Shown here: positions 1 to 11,646 of the stretch, piece by piece
How the letters are laid out: every line of letters begins with the position of its first letter
Numbering within the stretch: the stretch's first letter is position 1
Source: Talpa occidentalis
Lineage: Eukaryota > Chordata > Mammalia > Eulipotyphla > Talpidae
Direction of reading: 5' to 3'
Length of the DNA: 64,000 nucleotides
Assembly (NCBI RefSeq): GCF_014898055.3
Contig: NW_023601433.1
Coordinates: 70,415,683 to 70,479,682, forward strand
Program-made: the position numbers and the translations under genes
The notes under the pieces: model-generated
Database searches by the model: none
Seen by the model: only the letters and a program-made list of their open reading frames with translations
Told to the model about the DNA's origin: nothing

Positions 1-1142
1 ATATTCCATAAAATTAAGTATTACAAGGAATTGTTTAAGCCCAAATAAGTCAATCAAATGGCATTTTACCATCTGAGGCCTTGGAGAATTTCCTCTTCCC
101 ATAGGAGTTACCTAAAAAATAAGATTTCCTATCTCTTTCTTATTAAAGGATGCACATTTTTCCAGAGACTGCTACCTACCTTTGAATTAATAAAAGACAG
201 GTTCTCACACAATCCTAGTTTCATACACTCCTAGAATCACTTCCTCTATGACTTTATTCCCCAAAACTTTTAATGTTCAGGAGTTAAAAAGGCCCAGATT
301 TTCCGAGATACAAGCATCTAACTTTTTAGATAGTTTTCAATATTCTCATCGTCCAGTCCATTAAATGAGCATCTACCTAAAGGGTCACTGTAACCTGGTT
401 CATCTGCAGGTTTCCATTACATGAAGGGGAGAGTATCATTGCTGTTATACACCATCAGCACAGTCAGGACTGCAATAAAAGCATCCATCACTTGTTGCCT
501 AGTCATTCGCATTGATCGTTAAGTGTCTATTACACGCCCAGGACAATCTACTGAGCCCTCCAATGCGAGGGAGTCGCCCTAACCCCATTAGAACAAGAAT
601 CTAGGAAGACAATCTAATGTCACTGGCGGATGATTAAAATACTATTTTAGAAAGGCCTATTTTAGAAAGATTTAGACTTGGTTCACTGGAGAATGACAGG
701 TAGGACTGTTGGCTCTGCTAGATGTAGGAACACTAATGTGTTGTTGACACGTCCCTCCCAGCCAAGTCACTCTATCATATTGGAATAAAAGTCTTCTTAC
801 AAACTACCTGTTCTTCTGCTCTGATTAGCAGTAGATAGATAAATAGATTCCAAATATCTAGATACATTTTGCCATTAATGTTTCCTGATGGCCAAATTTT
901 CAAACAAAGAAGAAAATAATGTCAATGTTTTAGAAAAGTCAATGAACGAGACCAAGAAACTTGCAGGCAGATTAAGAACATGCTAAATTGCCCATGTTGC
1001 CTCATAAAAAGGTGGTATCATTTCTACGGCATTTGGATGCCATGATCCTGGGCTGGTAGGATTATCTCACAAGGGATACTCATGGCTCTTTCCAAATGGA
1101 ATAGTTCACTCATCTCCAAACCAAGATTTATTTTCCAGGAGT
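1..1142. other. Unique non-coding DNA
   Basis: AT-rich sequence with no long open frame and no repeat family I can name with confidence. It lies directly upstream of the first SINE insertion. Confidence 0.6.
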
Positions 1143-1155
1143 AAAACATCATTTA

Positions 1156-1485
1156 GGGCCTCCCCAGTGGCGCAGCGGTTGAGCGCTGGGTTGCGAAGCT
1201 GCCCGCAGCCTTTGCAGCTCCAGTTCGATCCCCGGCTGCTCCCCAGCCACTGGAGGAGGGTCCCACATGGCGTGCAGACCTCTCCTGCCGCCCGCTGCTC
1301 CCCTCAGCAGTGTACTTCAGTCCTTCTGCCTGCTCTGCTCCCTGCTCTGGCTCTGGTGAATTCTCTTACCCTCCCGTGCTTCTGACTGTACCCAGTGCAT
1401 GTATAAACAAAAAAAAAAAAACAAAAAACAAATAAATAAATAAAACAAAAACGTGTCTATAAAAAAAAAAAAAGTAAAAAAAAAA
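1156..1485 (+). mobile_element. tRNA-derived SINE, full length, younger subtype
   Basis: The head GGGCCTCCCCAGTGGCGCAG carries the Pol III A box, and GTTCGATCCCC about 50 bp later is the B box. The tRNA-unrelated body ends in a tail of A runs and AATAAATAAA. A perfect 13-bp TSD (AAAACATCATTTA) flanks the element at 1143-1155 and 1486-1498, the mark of L1-mediated insertion. The tail is long, with AC-rich interruptions. The 72-codon frame inside is incidental. Confidence 0.93.
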
Positions 1486-1498
1486 AAAACATCATTTA

Positions 1499-3980
1499 TA
1501 CTACACTAATACTCTATATAAAACTCTCATTCTCTGAGCTGGAGAGATCACGCTCAGTTCAAATCCTAGAGAATGTCTCTCTGCACAATAAACAGATATT
1601 TAAATCAAGCTGCTTGCCCAGTGGCAGATGTAGACAATAATGGGATGGAATCTGGGAGCACAGACATGCAGCACAGAAGGTAATGTGACTCTGGCCAGTT
1701 TGCAAGATCCAGATTGTGTCATTTGTGTTTAAATGAGTTTGTGTGAGTGTGCAGCAGACAGCCAGCAGATTCTTTTGTGACTTCTGAAGAAAAGCTCAGA
1801 CTCATGTCTGTGGTATTGTATAAAACACTGCTGCTGTTTGACTGAAGGACAACCAAGGAGACTTGCTGTCTGTTTTTCCACTGGAATTTTTTTTTTTTAA
1901 AGCTGGAGGCTGAATAACTATGACAATAAAATTGCTATTAAGATTCCATTTGGAGCTGAGTCATTACTTCTGTCAATCATTTACTCCCTCCAAGTAAAAT
2001 AAATATCCAGACATGGAATATGGAATTGGAAAGGTCTTAAATGTCAGTTCATGTGATCTCTCACTAATGGGAGGAATCACTTTTATAAGTTCCTTCACAG
2101 AAAGAATGAAAATAAGACTATCTCTTAACTCTCATCTATCTTTTTCTTCCTAATCTCTCTCTCTCCCCTTACCCCATGTCTCTCACATACTCACACATCT
2201 CCATACATACATTTCTCTGCCTCTCCATAATGTGATTCACTTAGATTCTACCTTCATTAACCTGAATAAGAAAGAGCAAACTTCTTTACTCCATGTCTTT
2301 TGCATGATAGATCTTGACATTTGGATTTACTCTCTTCTGGCTAAATAAACATTCCTTTATAGCTTGATTTCATGTCTATACCATATCAGTCTATACCATT
2401 TCATGTCTATACCATATCAGTCAGTCCTCTCTGGATATACTCTAGTGAGAAAATGAAAACTTCCTTTATTTGAGACACTTAAAGATTTAGAATATAAATT
2501 ATATTGGTGCCAGGACTGATTACCAATTATGAATATTCTATTAAATACAAAGTTAGGCTCTCTCTGTATTTGGTCATGTTTTAACCACAATCTACGTCTT
2601 CCTTCTGGATTTTATGAAACACTAGGACTCACCTATTTGTGGAATGGAGGTGCTCCAAATAGAGATAGAATTTCTTAGTCTTAAACTTGGGACCTGTATA
2701 TGATGACCAAGCCAGTGTTTCCTAAAATTGGTCACTTATCTCTATTAATTTGAAAAGCAATTATAATATTAGCCATTTTCTTTGGGTTCTCCACAGGACA
2801 CAGATAAATACAGTCTTGCTTCAAGTAACTTGACACTTAATATGGGAGGAAGACAAAGAAGTAAACAGAGAACATATATATGATAAGGTAAATTTGAAAA
2901 CTGTACTATGTAATTATCTTAAATGTATTTCATTTTCAGTCTTTTTTGAAACATATGATCATCCAGGTCAACCATTTATTTCTCACAAAGTGAAGAAAAT
3001 GTTATTCAAAACCATTTGCTCCTAAAAATGAATTCCAGGTATATCACTGGCTTGTATAAAGTCTATTAGTAGGATAAATACCTTGGGTAGGAAAAGAGTT
3101 AATTGACAAAAAGCAGATTACTAGGTAATAAATGACAGTTTACTCCTTTAAATGTAAGATTCATAAAATTGCACCCTTTGTGGGGGAAAATCTCCTAAGC
3201 CATTCCATAGCCACCTGACTTCTTAAATAGGTGGTCTGATAATTTAACCTTTTGCTGAAGGCTCATTGTCAGTGTTGTGAACATCAGTCTTTGTACAGGA
3301 TCATAATAGAGCCAAACTGTCAGGGCCCACTGAGGAGATAAAACAGGCTTTGTTGTAATTGGGACTTTCACTCTTCAGGGGTTCAGCTCTGGGCTCTCTA
3401 TTAAGACCATGAGTTTATTGATTCAGTGGAGTTTAATGTATAATTTTCTCACCCCCCTCTTAAATGAGGTAGCTCCATGCCTCTTCTCAGAGCAAGGTTC
3501 ATGGATGTTGACATGACCAAGAACTTTCTTAATCAATAGAATAATAATATGAATAGCCCTTATCAAGTTCCCCTTACCCCCACCCTCAATTTTACATCAC
3601 ATTCAAACAACATCAGTGGATGTATTTTGAAAGGACATTGTGAAGTGTGAGCAGTGCCTGTGGCCTGGGATAGTGTTCCTGTGTTTCTCTCCCACTCACA
3701 CTAGTTGTAGGCCACAGGTTTGTTGGACAATCCAGCTAACCACTTGGTTATGTCCCTTGCTTCTCTATGATTCTACTATTCAGTGGACACTTACTCTTTC
3801 TTCAGTAGTGATTGAACTAGCAACCTCCAGCTACTCCACAAAAGACAAATTGTTATCATTCAGACAATAATGTCTTTAGAGTTGAAATATTATTGTGTGA
3901 GAAAAGTGGTGTTTAAAAAATTATACCTTGTTTTATAAGAAAAATATAAGATAAAGTTAGAATGTCAAACGTGACCATCT
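1499..3980. other. Unique non-coding DNA
   Basis: No open frame longer than 76 codons and no clear mobile element. It contains a T-run near 1890, CT-rich sequence around 2150-2180 and a short tandem duplication at 2368-2422. Part of it could be old, unrecognised repeat. Confidence 0.5.
2368..2422. repeat. 31-bp tandem duplication (about 1.8 copies)
   Basis: TTTCATGTCTATACCATATC begins at 2368 and again at 2399 with no mismatch across 24 bp. The repeat period is 31 bp. It looks like a recent local slippage duplication. Confidence 0.85.
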
Positions 3981-3989
3981 GTAGTCATT

Positions 3990-5293
3990 CAATCAAACGT
4001 GCATTCACCAGGGTCCACAGTACACCAGGTACTGAGATATACAGAAGGATGAACAGTAGTTCTGCTTGGAGGGGCTGACACACTAGAAAGGGTCACAAAT
4101 GCACAGCCAGAGATTACAATTCAGTGTGTTAAGTGCTATAATCAGCATGGAAATTGAGCTAGAAAGCACAGAGAACAGAAAAATCAAATGGAGAAAGTGT
4201 TAAGTAAGGTTAACTCACTTCAGGGGTGAAATGAAATTTAAACAAAGAGATGGGATTTCAGAATTTTTTTTAATTTATTTTTTTAAAGATTTATTTATGC
4301 ATACAAGAACTGGGGTACAGGTCAGAGGTGTGGAGGGTGAGAGAATTCACCAGAAACAGAGTGGGGAGCAGAACAGGCAGACTGACTGAAATACACTGCT
4401 AAGGGAAGCAGTGGGAGAGTCAGAAGAGGTCTGCTGTACCATATGGGTTGCTCCCTGGTTGGTTGGGATTGAACTCATGCTGTAGTGGCTGGGGATAGCG
4501 TCATAGGTTGTGTCTTAACACCTTGCATCACAAGGAGGCCTCAGGATTTCAGAATGTTTTTAAAAGATACATAAAAGTGGAGAAGAGAGGGGAAAACAAT
4601 TAGACAAAAGACACAGCGTAAGCCAAATCAGTGCAATCTCTACACCACAGCTGTGATGAGGGCGTAAGGTTTTGGGAGTGGGGTTTAGAGGTTAAGTGGC
4701 AGAGGCCGAGTGGGGTTAAATAAAATGCCATGATAAGGAATCTGGAGAATTTCAGGGGTGGAGTACTATATATTTTTAAATGAGGAGAATGATAAGGTAA
4801 TTGTTAGATTTTTAAATTTTCTTTTAAAAGTGAAAGCAGTGTGGAAAATGGTCTGGAATTGAAGCGACCGGAAATGGAGAGACTGAGTGAGAATTGCTTG
4901 AAATAGTTTACACCAAGGATGCTGAGTCCTGATAGGACATGGCATCAGGTCTGCAGAGGAAGACCTGAAAGGTGTACATTCTGGAGAGTAACACAGAATG
5001 ACTGGGTTTGGCTTGGAGGTGAAGGAGAAGGATTCTAGGATACTGATACTAGTTTTATCATTTATGAAACTGAATGGACAATAACACAAGTCTGAGAGGG
5101 AACATGAAGAGTTTGTTGTCCTGGATAGGACACTTTCGAGATGCCCATGGGCATGGAGGCTGCCAGTTAAATCATCAGTTGGGTATCTGCCTGCCCTTGG
5201 GAGTAGGTTAAGTGGCTAGCCACAGGGACCAAGTAGGGTGGGGAGAGATAACAATGGAATGGCGGGGAATGAGCCTGTGTTCAAACCTGCCAT
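3990..5293 (+). mobile_element. Ancient L2-type LINE 3' region, split by a SINE
   Basis: Order and wording match the L2 3' consensus: an accept-size-like opening (CACCAGG..ACTGAGATATACAG), a tract of tumour-weight-like purine-rich text, then GTTTGAGATGCCCATGGGCA-type sequence around 5130-5160. It is heavily diverged. The SINE at 4265-4543 lies inside it, and another SINE abuts its right end. Assigned from remembered consensus, so the boundaries are approximate. Confidence 0.6.
4265..4543 (-). mobile_element. tRNA-derived SINE, full length, older subtype
   Basis: Read on the minus strand, the element starts GAGGCCTCC-like and ends in TATGCATAAATAAATCTT followed by A/T-rich tail. A 12-bp perfect TSD, GGATTTCAGAAT, lies at 4253-4264 and 4544-4555. 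It carries several substitutions in the A and B boxes, so it is unlikely to be transcribed now. Confidence 0.9.
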
Positions 5294-5307
5294 AGATCTA
5301 GTGAAGT

Positions 5308-5586
5308 CTATTTTTTTAAAGATTTATTTATTTATGCATACAAGAGCTGGGATGCAGGACAGAGGTGTAAGCGGGTGGGCGGTAAGAGGAGTTACCAGAG
5401 ACAGAGTGGGGAACAGAACGGGCAGATCTGCTGAATACACTTCTGAGGGGAGTAGCAGGCAAGACAGGAGAGGTCTGCTGTGCCATGTGGGTTGCCTCCC
5501 TGACTGGAGATCGAACTAGTGCTGCAGTGGCTGTGGATAGCTTCATGGTGCTGCAACTTAACCCTTTGTGCCACCAGTGAGGCCCC
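5308..5586 (-). mobile_element. tRNA-derived SINE, full length, older subtype
   Basis: Minus-strand SINE with the TATGCATAAATAAATAAATC tail type. A 14-bp perfect TSD, AGATCTAGTGAAGT, lies at 5294-5307 and 5587-5600. The insertion is at the right edge of the L2 remnant. Confidence 0.92.
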
Positions 5587-6157
5587 AGATCTAGTGAAGT
5601 TTAGTGACCACAGTTTCCCAAGTTCAAATTGGGATATTTATTCTGATAAGCATATATACATATCCAAGCATTATGAAACAAATCAGTTCAGGTCAATGCT
5701 ATCCCAGAAAATATTGCTCATAGGGTTGCTTTCTAAGAGAACAAGTAAAAAAGTCAAAACAATCAACCAAACGGTGTGGCTGGGTTTGCTCTGCTTTGCA
5801 AAGGTGACACTAATTTGCTCACCATTCACTTTGTACACAAATGTATGGTGGGAATATTCCTAGTTTTTAATGTATATATTTTATATATTTATCATATTCC
5901 TAATATATCTACAGCATTGTCACTCACTTCATTTCACCTTTCATAAGGTAACAGTTTTGCATAGGAAGGGAGCACAGCAGACAGTGTGTCCTTCCTGTAG
6001 TGGTCACTGAAGCTACTTTTCTGAGTCCTGGCTCATTGTTTTGGCTCCTCTTATGGGATTACCTGGTCAAGCTGCCATTTGAACTACAATAACAACTACA
6101 ACGACAAGCCAGCAAAAGATTTTTTTACCTGCTTAAATTTTCATTAAAAAAACAACA

Positions 6158-6415
6158 GGGCCTCCCCTGGTGGCGCAGCGGTTGAGCGCAGGGTTGCAAA
6201 GCTGCCCGCAGCTTCTGCAGCGCCGGTTCGATCCCCGGCTGCCGGCGAGGGTCCCACATGGTGCGCAGACCTCTCCTGCCGCCCGCTGCTCCCCTCAGCA
6301 GTGTACTTCAGTCTGCCTGCTCTGCTCCCCGATCTGGGTCTGATGAATTGTCTCACCGTCCCGCGCTTCTTACTGTACCCAGTGCTTGTATAAATAAATA
6401 AATCTTTGAAAAAAA
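6158..6415 (+). mobile_element. tRNA-derived SINE, full length, younger subtype
   Basis: Head GGGCCTCCCCTGGTGGCGCA, intact A and B boxes (GGTTCGATCCCCGG), and tail TATAAATAAATAAATCTTTG then A-run. The last part is T+ SINE style: AATAAA plus a TCTTT Pol III stop. The flanks share AAAAAACAACA, a low-complexity but plausible TSD. GC content and CpGs are well preserved, so this is one of the younger copies. Confidence 0.9.
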
Positions 6416-6429
6416 AAAAAAAAACAACA

Positions 6430-8354
6430 ACAAACCTCAACTCTTTGTTGGGAGAAAAAGATGTTCTGCTTTCTTAGCATTCATCCTTTGGCTTGGCTTT
6501 GAATTTTTATTGACTCTAGTCTAGCCTCTACTAGATAGAAAGCTACATGCAATAAATCTTTCACCTCTTCCTCAGAAAGGACCAGGGATTTGGGCACTCA
6601 CTGTTGAAGCAAAATATTCTGAAATGTGCTCTGGGCATAATTGTTTTTACTGTGTCATCAGTATCTTCAAAGGCAGATGATCTGAAATATGAAAATCTGA
6701 GGGTAGGTTGATCAAACCACAAAACCAGAGCCCCACATCTGCAAATATCTCCTCCAGCCCTTTCTGAATACATGGTCAGTACAGCTTTATCAGAGGCTTA
6801 ACCAAAAGACACGACTCACAATCCAGGAAAATGCGAACATTGTTTTTTGTTTGCATGTTATGTATCTCTGCATTTATCAGACTTTCAGACAGGTAGCGTG
6901 TTTCACAAAATGAAAATGTCACAACTGTGAGAATCAGCTACAGATGTTTAAGAGAACCAGTCACAAATGGAAGGGGGGAATTGCCATTCTAGTCACGGAC
7001 TGCAAGCAGTTTATGCTGGAGTTCATTCTGAGGAGGTAATGGCTAGGAAAATGACAAAGAAAACTGTTACTGACCATTAGTGAGCAATCACTCTGTCATA
7101 TTACTGAGATAATTTAGATAAATGCAGGGTTTCGCTGTCTCCTAGGGAGACGGGCTGCTGACGTCTCTCATAATGGCAGCCCACTTAAAGGTTGCTTTTG
7201 ACAAATGCATTTTTTTCATCAGGCGGATGCAAAATAGTCATGTCTGAGCCTGCCCATTCGATGTAGTGATCACTCATTTTAGAAGTTTGTCCAAAAATGT
7301 CTGTCAATACCCTGTGTTGGGTGCCTAGAGATGCATGCTGAAATGCCCCAGGAAGGCTTTTTAGCTACTGTGGAAAGCAGTGTTTGGAAACATAAGGTAT
7401 TTAATAAATGAATGCGGAGATGACCATATTTTTGTTCAATTGACTTCTATTATTTTAGCAGCTGCTAATTATGCACTGTTGATATTTGGAGGTCAGTAAC
7501 AGATTTCTCTGTTCCATCTGGGTAATCCGGCTTTTGGAGAATGGACTTTCCCTACACAGACGTCAGCAGGATTTTGGCTGCTGCATTTGAGAGTGATGAT
7601 CAAGTCAGTTCAAAATGAGTAGGCAGCTAGGAGTTTCCAAGGGAGAAGATGAAATCTACCTAGTGCTGTTTGCAAAATATTTTATCTTGGATGTCATAGC
7701 ACTCTGTCTGGTGTCCCCCATGTCACTTATTACCCAGAGAAAAATAGAAGCAACTATGCACATTTTCTATGTGAACAATAGACATGCAAATTCTGAGAAT
7801 ATTTTATTTTAGGAAGTTTTCGATCAAAAATGGCCATGGCATGTATTCTGTGTATTAAGCAGGTACAGAAACTGCTTCAGGCACATACTCTAGTGTTTAT
7901 TTGCAATGGAATGGGGGAGGACAAGAAGCAGGAGTTGAAAGTGGGCTCAATGCTAGCAATGCAATGTCCTAACTGTGCCGATGGGGAAGTGTCTCAGATT
8001 TTCCAAAATTTTCTTCATATGCAAAAAGGCATGAAAATAGTGTCTCATTTTTGTAGGATTGTTGTAAGAATGATATAAGGTTATGAACACATAACTATTA
8101 TGATAATAAAGATGACTCTGATGGTGCCAAAAATGCAAAGCCCACCTTGGAAATAAACAAAAGTAGTTTTATATACTACGACACAATGTTTTGGGGGATA
8201 ACAAGCAGACTTCCTCTTACTTTCATGTCAGGAAGATAGGCTGGCAAAGAAATACATAGAAATCCCAGTGTTCACTCCCAGGTTCTTTATCAGCTGCTTT
8301 TCTTTTCCTTTGCTCTTGCACATGCAGTGTGAACATTTATCCCTTGCACTTGGG
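6430..8354. other. Unique non-coding DNA, part possibly conserved
   Basis: No host coding frame is evident. The 7050-7300 part lacks repeat character and has balanced composition with several TAAT and TGACGTC-like words, as conserved non-coding elements often do. See the findings. Confidence 0.45.
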
Positions 8355-8372
8355 TGTTTTGTTTTTATTTTA

Positions 8373-8639
8373 TTTTAAAGATTTATTTATTTGCGCATAT
8401 AAGAACTGGGGTACAGACCAGAGGTGCAGGAGGGTGAGAGGATTCACCAGAGACAGAGTGGAGAACAGAACAGGCAGACTGACTGAAATACACTGCTGAG
8501 GGGAGCAGTGGGTGAGCCAGCAGAGGTCTGCTGCGCCATGTGGGTAGCTCCCTGGCCTGCCAGGAATCTAACCAGTGCTGAGATGCTGCAGACAGCTCCA
8601 CAGCACTGTGCTCAACCTCCTGCACCACCAGGAAGGGCC
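8373..8639 (-). mobile_element. tRNA-derived SINE, older subtype
   Basis: Minus-strand copy with the ATTTATTTATTTGCGCATAT tail form. It has an 18-bp perfect TSD, TGTTTTGTTTTTATTTTA, at 8355-8372 and 8640-8657, the longest seen in this window. Confidence 0.92.
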
Positions 8640-8794
8640 TGTTTTGTTTTTATTTTAATGTGGCTTATTAATTGAGATGCTTACTAAGATGAATGTCTGC
8701 CTTATTCCTGCAGCCTGGACAGAGGAGCCTGCTTGGGGAGGAGGAACCACTGTGCATTTAGGTTTGTCCAGTTCGCCTCACCTCAGCTTCAGTC

Positions 8795-9050
8795 ATGGGA
8801 TTGGTGTGCTAGGGATGCAGTCACAAAATATCACAGGCTGGTGATGTAAGCAACAGAAATTTATGATCTCACTCGAAGTCTAAGATTAAGGTTTTAGCTA
8901 ATTTGGGGTCTGTTGAGATTACTCTTCCAGGGGGGGCAGACAGTCGCCCTCCCTATCCTCACAGGGCCTTTGCTCGGTGCACAGGCACAGAGAGAGCTCA
9001 CGCTAAGCCTGAGAGGGAAGGCTAAAGGACAAATCTCACCACAGAAGTCT
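8795..9050 (-). mobile_element. MLT1/MaLR-type LTR fragment
   Basis: The words CACAAAATATCACAGGCTGG and CAACAGAAATTTATGATCTC match, from memory, the reverse complement of the 3' part of MLT1-class ERVL-MaLR LTRs. The copy is diverged and is interrupted on its right by the next SINE; a few matching bases may continue to about 9370. Confidence 0.6.
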
Positions 9051-9318
9051 TTTTTTTTTTTAAGATTTATTTATTTATTTAAGAACCAGGGTACAGGTCA
9101 GATGCACAGGAGGGTGAGAGGATTCACCAGAGATAGAGCGGAGAACAGAACAGGCAGACTGACGAAATACACTGCTGAGGGGAGCAGCGGGCAAGTCAGG
9201 AGAGGTCTGCTCACCATGTGGGATTCTTGCCAGCCGGCCGTGATCGAACCTGCGCTGCAGAGGTTGCAAACAGCTTCACAGCACTGCACTCAACCATCTG
9301 CACCACCAGGGGAGGCCC
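9051..9318 (-). mobile_element. tRNA-derived SINE, inserted in an MLT1 fragment
   Basis: Minus-strand SINE with its tail (T-run then AAGATTTATTTATTTATTTA) on the left and its head (GAGGCCCTC) on the right. The flanks ACAGAAGTCTTTT and ACAGAGATCTTTT form a TSD with two mismatches, which fits an older insertion. Confidence 0.88.
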
Positions 9319-9370
9319 TCAAACAGAGATCTTTTAACTATCATAGGGGTATTAGAACTAATACTATTAT

Positions 9371-10640
9371 TTATGCTTATCATTTATAGATCTTAATTCA
9401 ACATTATTCAATGGGCAAATTTTTCGTACAAAGATTTATTACTTAGTGTGACTTTAATGCGGGTTTCAGGGACAGATAAATCTAAGATGAATTCTAATTT
9501 CCTATCACTTTGAATTAATAGCTTTTGCCTCACCTCCTGCTTCTGACTCACATTCATCTCAAGAAGTTACTCCACAGAAACCCCTGGTCCAAAGCAACAA
9601 AAATCTGTCCTCTCAGTAAAACAAAAATCTCATCTGAGTGTTTTATTTTTACCTTCCGTCCACTATCAGGATAAAGTCTTATTTTCAGAGAATACGATGA
9701 AGTCAGAAATTCTAATCGGGTCTTTCCAATTTTAGTACGTGGCTTTCGGAGGAAAAAGCCATCATGTAAATTCATCTTCATGGATACGAGTAATACAGGG
9801 GAGAATCGCAGACAAAGGTAAATGGCTTTGAGAACACATTCTTTTTGCTCCCTCCAGGTCTGGCACCTAATAGAGTAACCTTTAGAGAAATTACAAAGCT
9901 TTCATGCCGCTGCCGTCTCTTACTTGTTTGTGGATGGTGTTGAGAGGAGATGACCAGCAGCCACGTAATAATTGACTTTTCAATCTGAGGGTTGTTTCTG
10001 TTTCCTTTCATGTGCAGCGATATGTGCCCGTATCTTTCCTCCTTCACCCAATTTCAGGGCATGATAAGGAAGGGTGAAGAGGAAAAAAGTACTTTTATTA
10101 TGAAGGCAATGAAAATTGAAACTGAAAAGGAAGATGGGCTAGCATCATTTGTACAATCGCCCCTGGAAGGTTCTGGTTCCTGCTCATCTCAGAATAGCCG
10201 ACTGGGCAGGAATAATATAGAAACAGAGGCCACATCGTGAGCGTTGCAAACTCTGGCACAAAAGTGAGCTCTGAGTGCGTTCAGCTGTTGTGAGGTAGGA
10301 GAGAACCAGCTATTCAAATTGCCAAGTGAACCTGAAATTTGTAAACTAATATGCGCAGATGGTAGGGGGGCTTTTCTATGGGGGGAGTTAATTAGGGCCA
10401 GCTCCTCCTGTTCAGCCAGTGGCATCTGAACATCTTTCTATTTCAGGGGCTTGTGAAAATACATGGATTCGCGTAGTTTCAATACGTGGATTTTTGTAGT
10501 TTTCTCATTTCCCCTTTCAGGAGCCCCCAGTCCCTTCAGTGGCTGTTCCCCTTATATTTGAAAGGGATCTTTACTGTGTTGGAACTGGACACAGCTTAAA
10601 ACATGCAGCCCTAAAGTTTTCAGGGGCCTCCCTCTCCAAG
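9371..10640. other. Unique non-coding DNA
   Basis: No recognisable repeat or coding domain. A pyrimidine tract ending TTTCATGTGCAG near 10017 resembles a splice acceptor, but the 82-codon frame across it (9992-10240) shows no known domain and no matching donor is evident. I do not call an exon. Confidence 0.45.
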
Positions 10641-10688
10641 TGTTGTAGAGCAACCCCGATACAAAACGGGGTGCCTGACTGTGGGTTG
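10641..10688 (-). repeat. Extra copy of an LTR 3' end (U5 fragment)
   Basis: About 46 bp starting TGTTGTAGAGCAACCCC repeat the first bases (+ strand) of the LTR at 10763 with one mismatch. The two copies start 122 bp apart, with leader-like sequence between. See the findings for possible origins. Confidence 0.8.
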
Positions 10689-10762
10689 GTGACCAACGCA
10701 AGGAATGTTACTTTGGGCTGGTCAACCACGGGTGTAACTTGGAAACCACGCTGGGCGCAAAC
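10689..10762 (-). mobile_element. ERV leader fragment with a possible lysine-tRNA primer site
   Basis: On the minus strand, the bases just after the LTR end read about TTGCGCCCAGCGTGG. This resembles a degraded primer binding site for tRNA-Lys1,2 (known form TGGCGCCCAACGTGG). It sits 3-4 bp past the LTR, as a primer site should. The leader ends after about 75 bp at the repeated U5 fragment. The primer assignment is inference. Confidence 0.5.
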
Positions 10763-10877
10763 TGTTGTAGAGCAACCCCTATACAAAACGGGGTGCCTGA
10801 CTGTGGGTCCTCACCTGTGCGCTTAAAAGGACTTATCAGTGCTCTACTGCAGGCACATGCAAAAGGTTAATAAAAGG

Positions 10878-10883
10878 TTTATT
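10878..10883 (-). promoter_or_regulatory. LTR polyadenylation signal AATAAA
   Basis: TTTATT on the + strand is AATAAA on the minus strand. It lies about 190 bp downstream of the TATA box and about 115 bp before the LTR end, which fits an R-U5 boundary. Confidence 0.7.
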
Positions 10884-11070
10884 TACAAGGGAAGGGGAAA
10901 TGAGGAAATGTACAGCTCAGGGAAAAAAGTGGGAGACAAAGTTTTAAATAAGTCCTACCCGATCCGCTGATCAGGAATCCCAAATGGTGCTCTGAGAGCT
11001 GGCCGCGAGCCAGGAGCCGTGAAGCCAGGAGGACAACGACAGCGCCCCCCACAAAGCCCACGTGTTTGGT

Positions 11071-11080
11071 TTTTATATCC
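11071..11080 (-). promoter_or_regulatory. LTR TATA box
   Basis: Minus-strand GGATATAAAA followed by a GC-rich stretch with CT motifs, the usual layout of a U3/R promoter. The motif is intact, but activity is not shown by sequence. Confidence 0.65.
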
Positions 11081-11559
11081 AACCTGGCTGCCCCACTCCA
11101 CCCTCAGGTCCCAGCCACCCTCCCTTTGGTGGTGATGGGATTTGTCTTTCCCAGTGTCCTGATGGCTTTAGTCTGGAGTGGGGGTGGGGTCCACAAAGCC
11201 TGTATGGGATTAGCTCAGGACATCCTTTCCCCCTAACACAAGGGCATTCTTAATGGTGGAATTAGTTTTCACAGCCAACTCTGATGACATGGCCCCAGGG
11301 AAAAGTCAGGAGTATTAGAGGTGGAAGGTTTTCATAGAGTTACCACAGATAAGCCATCCCCCTTTGTCCTACAACTGTCAGAAACAGGCTGCCCAAAACA
11401 GAACCTCATTCTTCAAAGCTGCCCAGTGCCTTCAGCTTCCATTTGCTACCCCAATATCTGACCTCATCACACTGACCTTGTTGCAGAAATAAATTCTAGC
11501 CTTTTACCCAAGCAGGGGAAGAACAAGCAGTACTTCAGGAATGGTGAGGTCAGGAGAGC

Positions 11560-11565
11560 TTTATT
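11560..11565 (-). promoter_or_regulatory. Solo LTR polyadenylation signal AATAAA
   Basis: Minus-strand AATAAAGCTCTCC, the common retroviral form in which the signal directly precedes a CT-rich cleavage region. Confidence 0.75.
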
Positions 11566-11635
11566 ACTTGTGCATGAGGTCCCAGACCTGGGTAGTCCTG
11601 TAAAGTATGAGCACCAGTCTAGGGACAAAGGGTTT

Positions 11636-11646
11636 CTTTTATACAT
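11636..11646 (-). promoter_or_regulatory. Solo LTR TATA box
   Basis: Minus-strand ATGTATAAAAG. Its spacing to the poly(A) signal supports a U3/R promoter; activity is unknown. Confidence 0.65.

Larger units (their letters stand above)
10763..11373 (-). mobile_element. Endogenous retroviral LTR, about 610 bp
   Basis: On the minus strand it opens TGTAGGACAAAGG and closes GCTCTACAACA, the TG...CA ends of an LTR. It contains a TATA box (11071-11080) and an AATAAA signal (10878-10883) in the correct order. It is GC-richer than its surroundings. The family is not recognised. A clear 4-6 bp TSD is not visible, and internal retroviral sequence is limited to the short leader on the left. Confidence 0.8.

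Noticed and set aside
1156..1230. tRNA gene-like A and B boxes
   Set aside because: The cloverleaf is degenerate and followed by the SINE body and tail. These are SINE heads, not cellular tRNA genes; the same holds for every SINE copy.
8913..9389. 158-codon + strand frame
   Set aside because: It covers an MLT1 fragment and an antisense SINE; repeat-derived text.
9992..10240. Possible exon with an upstream pyrimidine tract and AG
   Set aside because: No known domain, no clear donor and no partner exon. One acceptor-like signal is expected by chance.
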